Shown: positions 59,393 to 64,000 of the stretch, piece after piece
Numbering within the stretch: position 1 is the first letter of the stretch
How the letters are laid out: each line of letters opens with the position of its first letter
Assembly: GCA_020633205.1 (NCBI GenBank)
Contig: JACKEB010000012.1
Span: 930,001 to 994,000, forward strand
Reading direction: 5' to 3'
DNA from: Polyangiaceae bacterium
GTDB lineage: Bacteria; Myxococcota_A; Polyangia; Polyangiales; Polyangiaceae
DNA length: 64,000 nt
The notes under the pieces: model-generated
Database searches by the model: none
Seen by the model: the letters and a program-made list of their open reading frames with translations, nothing else
What the model was told of the DNA's origin: nothing
Program-made: the position numbers and the translations under genes

Positions 59393-60355
59393 TCACATGC
59401 CGCGCTGGCCGCGCTGCATTTGCATCTTGCGCGGCACCTTGCCCGACTGCTCCAAGAGCTTCTTCGCCTCTTTCTGCAGCAGCGGATGCGACTTCTTCTC
59501 GAGGAAGCTCGCCAGCAGACGGAAGTCTTGATCCAGCAATTTGCGCAGCTCGCGGCGCATCGGCTTGAGCTTGTTCGTGTGAGCAAAGGCGTACGCACGG
59601 GCGCGGTGGAGCTGAGGCGCGACCGGTTCGAGCTCTTCGTCGGCCACGTCGAAGAGGTCCAAGGTGTCGACCGCCTTCTGCGCGGCGCCAGTGCGGGCCC
59701 AAGCTTCGCTCACCACCGCGCCGATCATCGCGCGGCTCTTCACGTCTTGATGGCGACTCAAGTCGACGCCGTCAGCGAGCTCACGGGCGCGTTGAGGCTG
59801 ACCCAGCATCAGGTGGATCATCGCGCGTTGAGCGCGCGCTTCATCTGCGATGGGCGCCATCACCTTGCCGAGATCAATCTGCTCGAGGGTCACTAGCGCG
59901 GCTTTCGGATCCTCCTGCATTTGCAGTTGGGCCTTGGCGAAGATGGCTGCGGGATCCTTCTTCTTGAACTGGGTCTCGAGCTTCTCCATCGCGGCGGCGC
60001 GGCCCTCGGCGTCTTCAGCACCGGCCAGGATGCTCGCCACGCCCTTCGCCTTCTTCGCTTGGTTCAGCGCCCAGAGCACCATGCCGACGATAGCCAGCGT
60101 GACCACACCGGGGATCACCAGCGCAACCGTGATGGTCGTCTTGCTGGTGGAGAACCCAGCCACCAAGATGCCGATCGCCCACACACCCACCACGGGGATC
60201 GCGAGGCGCCCAAACATCTTCTTCAGGTTCTCGGCGCTCAGCGGATCCGGCGCCTCAGCGCGCTTGACCGCAGGCGGTTCCTTCAGCTGCTTCTTGAGCG
60301 CCTTGCCGCTGGATGTCTTTCCGACTCGCTGGAGCTTTCGAGCTTCCTTTGCCAC
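59393..60355 (-). CDS. Membrane protein with helical repeats
   Basis: The basic 320-residue protein has two membrane helices (VVGVWAIGILVAGFSTSKT, VALVIPGVVTLAIVGMVLWAL). A helical-repeat cytoplasmic part follows (AAIFAKAQLQMQEDPKAALV, AMIHLMLGQPQRARELADG), resembling TPR or SEL1-like units, with a basic, Gln/Met-rich tail. It is convergent with the SctV gene. I do not recognise the family. Confidence 0.6.
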   Translation of the reverse strand: MAKEARKLQRVGKTSSGKALKKQLKEPPAVKRAEAPDPLSAENLKKMFGRLAIPVVGVWAIGILVAGFSTSKTTITVALVIPGVVTLAIVGMVLWALNQAKKAKGVASILAGAEDAEGRAAAMEKLETQFKKKDPAAIFAKAQLQMQEDPKAALVTLEQIDLGKVMAPIADEARAQRAMIHLMLGQPQRARELADGVDLSRHQDVKSRAMIGAVVSEAWARTGAAQKAVDTLDLFDVADEELEPVAPQLHRARAYAFAHTNKLKPMRRELRKLLDQDFRLLASFLEKKSHPLLQKEAKKLLEQSGKVPRKMQMQRGQRGM

Positions 60356-60445
60356 GCGCGGGGCATAGCCCCAAGGGCTCGGCGACGCCAGGCATTCCGG
60401 AGCCAGCGTTCAGCAGCCTGCAGCAGTTTTCCCGGGGTTTGGGGG

Positions 60446-61795
60446 TTAGGCGCCCTGCTCTTCGCCTCCCCCGCCCTCAGGCGCCGCGGGTGGCGGGCGC
60501 CGCATGGCCGACGGGAAGAGACTGTCTGGAGCGGCGTCCGGCAGCGACTCGAAGCGGAAGTGCTGGAAGATCGACTGCGCAATGGACAGCACCGGGACGG
60601 CGAATAGCGCGCCCCACAGTCCGAAGAAGTGCTCCCCGATGATCAACGCCAGCACCACCAGCACCGGATGAATCTTGGCGGCTACGCCGATGATCTTCGG
60701 GTTCAACAAGTTCGCTTCGACCTGATGAATGCCGATGATCCAGCTCAACACCCAGAGCGCCGTCCAGAAGTCCTGGGTGAGCCCGATCAGTACCGCGGGG
60801 ATCGTGCTGAGAATCGAGCCGAAGATCGGGATCAAGCTCATGATCGCCGCGATCAGCGCCAAAATAGGCCAATACTTCAGGTCGAAGATCCAAAAACCGA
60901 TCGCTGAGAGCACGCCGTTCACGGCGCAAATGATCAACTGCCCACGCACCACCCCGGAGAGGCCGCGATCGATGCGCGCGATCAGCCGGTCAAAGCTCGG
61001 GCGAGCACGCGGCGGCGGCAGCGAGCGGAAGAACCCGACGATGTCTTCGCGGGTCAGCATCAGGTAGGCCGCGATCATCAGGGTCATGAACAGCAGGAAT
61101 ATCCCGCGGGAAATTCGACTGACTATGACCTGACCCACGCGAATCAGGTCGATCGCGTTGCGCTTGACGTACTCGACGGTCTGGTCGACGCCCTGGCTGA
61201 GCAGCTGATTGACGCTGAACTTTGCGCCTGGCTCCGGGCGTGGCTGCACCCGCCAGTGCTTCGGCCCGTCCTGCACGATGTCCACGCCGCCGTGGATGAT
61301 CACGTGGTAGCCGCCGCCTGGCTGTTCCTTGATCTCGAACGCGGGCTCGTGCTCCTTGTGCTTGTCCGGCGGCGCCTCCTTGGCGCCAGTGTCCAGGCGG
61401 TCGAGGAACGCCTGCACGCGGCTCTCCGCCACAGGGCCCCACTTCACCGCGAGGTTCCTGGCCATCGCTGGCGTTTCCCGTGACAGCGACAACGCCTCCT
61501 GAAACACCCGCGGGAACACCAGCGCCCCGAAGCCGTACGCCCCGCCGAACACCGTCAGGTACACCAGAATCACCGCCAGTGCCCTGGGGATACGCCGGCG
61601 CTCGCACATCGCTACCAGCGGCGTGAGCACATAGGCCAAGATCAGCGCGACAATGAACGGGAGCAGCACCTCCCGAGTAGCGATGAGCAGCGCCGTCACC
61701 AGGACGCCGCTCACGATCAGGAAAACCACCCGGGTGCGATTCCAACCCGGCCGCGAATCCCGCGAAGGGAAGTTGCCACTCGACGTATCGTTCAT
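60446..61795 (-). CDS. AI-2E family transporter (PerM-like)
   Basis: The 449-residue polytopic protein has the AI-2E signature helices LLPFIVALILAYVLTPLVAM and ILALIAAIMSLIPIFGSILS, plus IIGIHQVEANLLNPKIIGVA. A hydrophilic insert of about 100 residues between helices (EHEPAFEIKEQPGGGYHVII) is larger than usual. Members export small molecules or serve in stress response; substrates are largely unknown. It is monocistronic. Confidence 0.88.
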   Translation of the reverse strand: MNDTSSGNFPSRDSRPGWNRTRVVFLIVSGVLVTALLIATREVLLPFIVALILAYVLTPLVAMCERRRIPRALAVILVYLTVFGGAYGFGALVFPRVFQEALSLSRETPAMARNLAVKWGPVAESRVQAFLDRLDTGAKEAPPDKHKEHEPAFEIKEQPGGGYHVIIHGGVDIVQDGPKHWRVQPRPEPGAKFSVNQLLSQGVDQTVEYVKRNAIDLIRVGQVIVSRISRGIFLLFMTLMIAAYLMLTREDIVGFFRSLPPPRARPSFDRLIARIDRGLSGVVRGQLIICAVNGVLSAIGFWIFDLKYWPILALIAAIMSLIPIFGSILSTIPAVLIGLTQDFWTALWVLSWIIGIHQVEANLLNPKIIGVAAKIHPVLVVLALIIGEHFFGLWGALFAVPVLSIAQSIFQHFRFESLPDAAPDSLFPSAMRRPPPAAPEGGGGEEQGA

Positions 61796-61889
61796 AAGGC
61801 GCTCGCAGCCCGGCTGCTCCTTCGGGTGCTACACGCTCTCTTGAGCCCAGTCGAGCCGCTTCGGCAAAAGCGCTGGTTGGTGCGGTGAT

Positions 61890-63596
61890 CTACTTTCCCA
61901 GCTTCGCGATTACGCTATTCGCTCCGCCGCCGGACACTGCCCCGGTACCCACGTCCACGCTGGCAGACGTGGTGGAGATAGCCACGTAGAGCTCACCCGA
62001 CTCACTCAGGACTGCGGATCGAGTGGCACCACTCGGACCGCCGAGTTGGCGATGCCACAGCAAGGATGACGATGCGTCGAGGCGGGCGACGAACGGGGCG
62101 TTGCTCTGTACAGAGCCACCTAACGCCACGGTGCCCTGTGTACGACCGAAAGCAACCATCTGGCCGTTCTCCAGCGCGTCAAGGCCATAGCCAACGATGC
62201 CGATCAGCGTCAGCCCCCAATCACTACGATACGTCTGCTGGAACCCTGCGGTGCGTGGGGTCAACCGCAGCGCGAAGCTCTGTGTCGTCGGGCCGCTAGC
62301 ATCGAAATCAACCGTGACGCCGCCCACGTCAGACTGAAAGGTCTGAGTGAACGCTCCAACGACAATTGCCCCACCCGCAGCGTCGGTTGCTACCGCCGAC
62401 GGCATCGCGTTGCCCTTCTGCCCCCACCGCAGGGCCCGCCGATACTCCCCGGCAGGCCCGAACAGCACCGTGAAGGCGTTTTGGAAGCCGGCGGGAAAAG
62501 TATCCTCAGCGCCTGCTCCGAGATCGCTTGGGCCTACCACGGAGCCGACAACAACCGCGTCTCCGTCCGAACCAATCGAGATATCCGTTGCGACATCATC
62601 GCCGGCCCCACCGAGCGCCTTCATCCAAGAAGCTGCGCCAGCGTTGGTGAACGCCGCGACAAACCCGTCGGTAGCTTGCGCGGTGTAGCTTCCGATCCCC
62701 AAGTCGACACTGCCTTGAAAGCTGCCAACCACGCTGACCCCTGCCGCGCCAGCCGCGATGCCGCGGGGATACATTTCACTAGGCAGCTCGATCGACCAAT
62801 TCTCGCTTCCCGTCGCGGTCAATTGAACCAGATGGAACGTTGCTGAGGGCGGCAGCGTCCAGCTTTGAACAAGGAGGAAGATCTCTCCCGCAGGTCCGAC
62901 CGCCACGTCCACGATTTCGTCGTTCGTCGCGTCTCCCCATTGCACGGCCCAACGCGGCTCACCATCGTCACCAAGCTTCCCTACGAACCCGTCGACGAGT
63001 CCTTTGTTGATAAGCGAACTCGCCCCGAACGACATGTCCCCAGTAAAGCTGCCAACCGCCAGCAAGCCGTCGGATTGATCAAGTGCGAGACGGTTGACTT
63101 CGATCCCAACAAGCGAGCGCGCCCAGACCCCACACTCGAACCCATCACAATTCTCGTCGGTCTCGCTGGCCGCACAGTCCTCGACGCCAGGAAGCACCTC
63201 GCCCACACACGCGCCGTATCCGCTTCCCTGAGAGTCGCAGGTTTGTTTCCCCGCGGCACAGCGCCCGGTTCCCTCGGTGTTCGCTGGGCCGGAATAGCAG
63301 TCCGCCTTGGTGTTCGGCTCGCAAGCCAGCGTGCCGCCGGTCCCGCCGCTGCCGCCAACACCCGCGTCGCCTCCTGAGCTTCCACCGGCCCCAACGCCGC
63401 TCGTAGCGCCGGTGCCAGCGTCCGCGCCGCTTCCACCGCCCCCGAGCCCGGAAACTCCCGCAGAACCGCCTTCACCCGCCGCGCCACCCGCCCCAACGGT
63501 AGGTCGAAACTCGTCCAGTCCCAACACTTTGGAGCACGAAACAAGCTGGAGCGCGGCGACGCCAAGTCCAAGCAGGAAGCGACGCTGGCCGATCAT
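61890..63596 (-). CDS. Surface lipoprotein with MopE-like motif and repeat propeller
   Basis: Signal peptide with Cys near residue 20 (LQLVSCSKVLGLD), Gly-rich linker (GGGGSGADAGTGATSG), then a Cys-rich block (CEPNTKADCYSG, CAAGKQTCDSQGSGYGAC, DENCDGFECG). The block matches the putative metal-binding MopE-like pattern (C..G.Q.C....). The remaining 400 residues consist of propeller-like repeats (AVGSFTGDMSFGASSLINKG, VVGSFQGSVDLGIGSYTAQ) of the SBBP kind. It is probably anchored outside the cell. Start at ATG 63594-63596; a GTG at 63653 is possible. Confidence 0.75.
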   Translation of the reverse strand: MIGQRRFLLGLGVAALQLVSCSKVLGLDEFRPTVGAGGAAGEGGSAGVSGLGGGGSGADAGTGATSGVGAGGSSGGDAGVGGSGGTGGTLACEPNTKADCYSGPANTEGTGRCAAGKQTCDSQGSGYGACVGEVLPGVEDCAASETDENCDGFECGVWARSLVGIEVNRLALDQSDGLLAVGSFTGDMSFGASSLINKGLVDGFVGKLGDDGEPRWAVQWGDATNDEIVDVAVGPAGEIFLLVQSWTLPPSATFHLVQLTATGSENWSIELPSEMYPRGIAAGAAGVSVVGSFQGSVDLGIGSYTAQATDGFVAAFTNAGAASWMKALGGAGDDVATDISIGSDGDAVVVGSVVGPSDLGAGAEDTFPAGFQNAFTVLFGPAGEYRRALRWGQKGNAMPSAVATDAAGGAIVVGAFTQTFQSDVGGVTVDFDASGPTTQSFALRLTPRTAGFQQTYRSDWGLTLIGIVGYGLDALENGQMVAFGRTQGTVALGGSVQSNAPFVARLDASSSLLWHRQLGGPSGATRSAVLSESGELYVAISTTSASVDVGTGAVSGGGANSVIAKLGK

Positions 63597-63667
63597 CGGG
63601 ACGATGCTGGCGCGGATCGTGGGGCCTGGCAACGAAAGACCTTGGGGAATCACCCATGGAACGAGAA

Positions 63668-63697
63668 AGGCCCACCCGGATCGCTCCCGGTGGGCCT
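63668..63697 (-). terminator. Intrinsic terminator of the right-edge gene
   Basis: A 9-base stem (AGGCCCACC with GGTGGGCCT) is followed on the minus strand by TTTCTCGTTCC. It lies 22 bases beyond the stop of the gene at 63719. Confidence 0.65.
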
Positions 63698-63718
63698 GCT
63701 CGCGACGCTATGTTGGAA

Positions 63719-64000
63719 TCACTGGCAGGCGGTACCGCAAGCTCCAGCGTCGGTGCTACCGAACAGACAATCGACTAGTGGGTTGTAGTCCGGGATGCCG
63801 GACGGATGAGCCGTGCCGCAGTTGTCCGTGCAGGTCTGGTCCGAGCAACCGTTCACACAGGACACCAGCGCAACGCATTCCGCGTTCGCGTCGCACGCGT
63901 CAGACTCGGCGCTGCAGCAACCCACGGAAGCGTTGTTGATGCAATTGCCACAAGCGTTGGCCCCAGAGAACTCCGTGCCGCCGTCAGTGCACGACCATGA
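63719..64000 (-). CDS. Cys-rich secreted protein, N-terminus beyond the window
   Basis: The 94 visible codons contain many cysteines (SCTDGGTEF, CGNCINN, VGCCSAESDACD, CVALVSCVNGCSDQTC), often in CxxC pairs. It ends ACGTACQ. The pattern, including CVNGC and CTDNCG, is typical of the Cys-rich modules of secreted myxobacterial lipoproteins; the rest, including any signal peptide, is outside. It lies upstream of the MopE-like lipoprotein but the terminator separates them. Confidence 0.7.
   Translation of the reverse strand, partial: SWSCTDGGTEFSGANACGNCINNASVGCCSAESDACDANAECVALVSCVNGCSDQTCTDNCGTAHPSGIPDYNPLVDCLFGSTDAGACGTACQ

Noticed and set aside
63307..63939. Plus-strand Pro-rich frame over the lipoprotein linker
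   Set aside because: Antisense of the Gly-rich linker; no other evidence.

Overview
The window is high-GC DNA in which one strand or the other is almost fully coding. Its content points to a polyangial myxobacterium (Myxococcota, Sorangium/Polyangium-like): lipoproteins whose lipobox is followed by Gly/Ser/Ala-rich linkers, a Cys-rich MopE-like module, an FHA-sigma54 activator, a very large Ser/Thr kinase-ATPase-GAF-cyclase protein, a PP2C phosphatase, lipoxygenases, and many orphan lipoproteins. This placement is inferred from gene content; no rRNA or other marker gene is present.

Layout. 1-3.1 kb: truncated HDOD gene and a SNF2-family helicase, then a 0.7 kb non-coding patch of nested short repeats. 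3.8-15.3 kb: a probable amino-sugar polysaccharide locus. It holds a double-SIS sugar-phosphate protein, a divergent GH8 lipoprotein, an AraC-type regulator, and a convergent operon (heme-motif propeller lipoprotein, GH9 lipoprotein, exo-beta-D-glucosaminidase-like GH2). A perfect 32-bp palindrome lies between the SIS and GH8 genes. 15.5-20.4 kb: aldehyde dehydrogenase, an Imm10-like gene, an unrecognised gene, a gene remnant, and a HEPN gene plus a small BolA-like gene bracketed by two 56-bp direct repeats. The second repeat abuts and slightly overlaps the 3' end of tRNA-Glu. 20.5-28.6 kb: an NTF2-like/parvulin/HupE operon, an FHA-sigma54 activator, two tandem paralogous lipoproteins, an SRPBCC-ArsR pair with a visible promoter and operator, and small genes.

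28.6-37.4 kb: a tight operon of two adjacent lipoxygenases followed 4 bases later by the 1764-residue kinase/ATPase/GAF/cyclase protein, with a dyad about 47 bases upstream of the first lipoxygenase. This is the most distinctive system in the window. 37.8-39.1 kb: a small gene overlapping a sensor kinase. 39.2-46.6 kb: TPR protein and an overlapping gene chain (two SDRs, a flippase-like membrane protein with an extra C-terminal domain, a GMC oxidoreductase, a lipoprotein) that looks like a lipid or sterol modification pathway. 46.6-50.2 kb: lspA variant, an LCIB/C-type carbonic anhydrase, a DNA methyltransferase and an M14 carboxypeptidase. 50.3-64 kb: membrane-fused spermidine-synthase-like protein, lipoprotein, ddl, PP2C phosphatase, FIST protein, an SctV-type export gate without other secretion genes, an AI-2E-type transporter, and two secreted Cys-containing proteins, the last cut by the window edge.

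Many start codons are supported by 4-base ATGA/GTGA overlaps. Functional claims rest on motifs seen in the translations; nothing was searched against a database.
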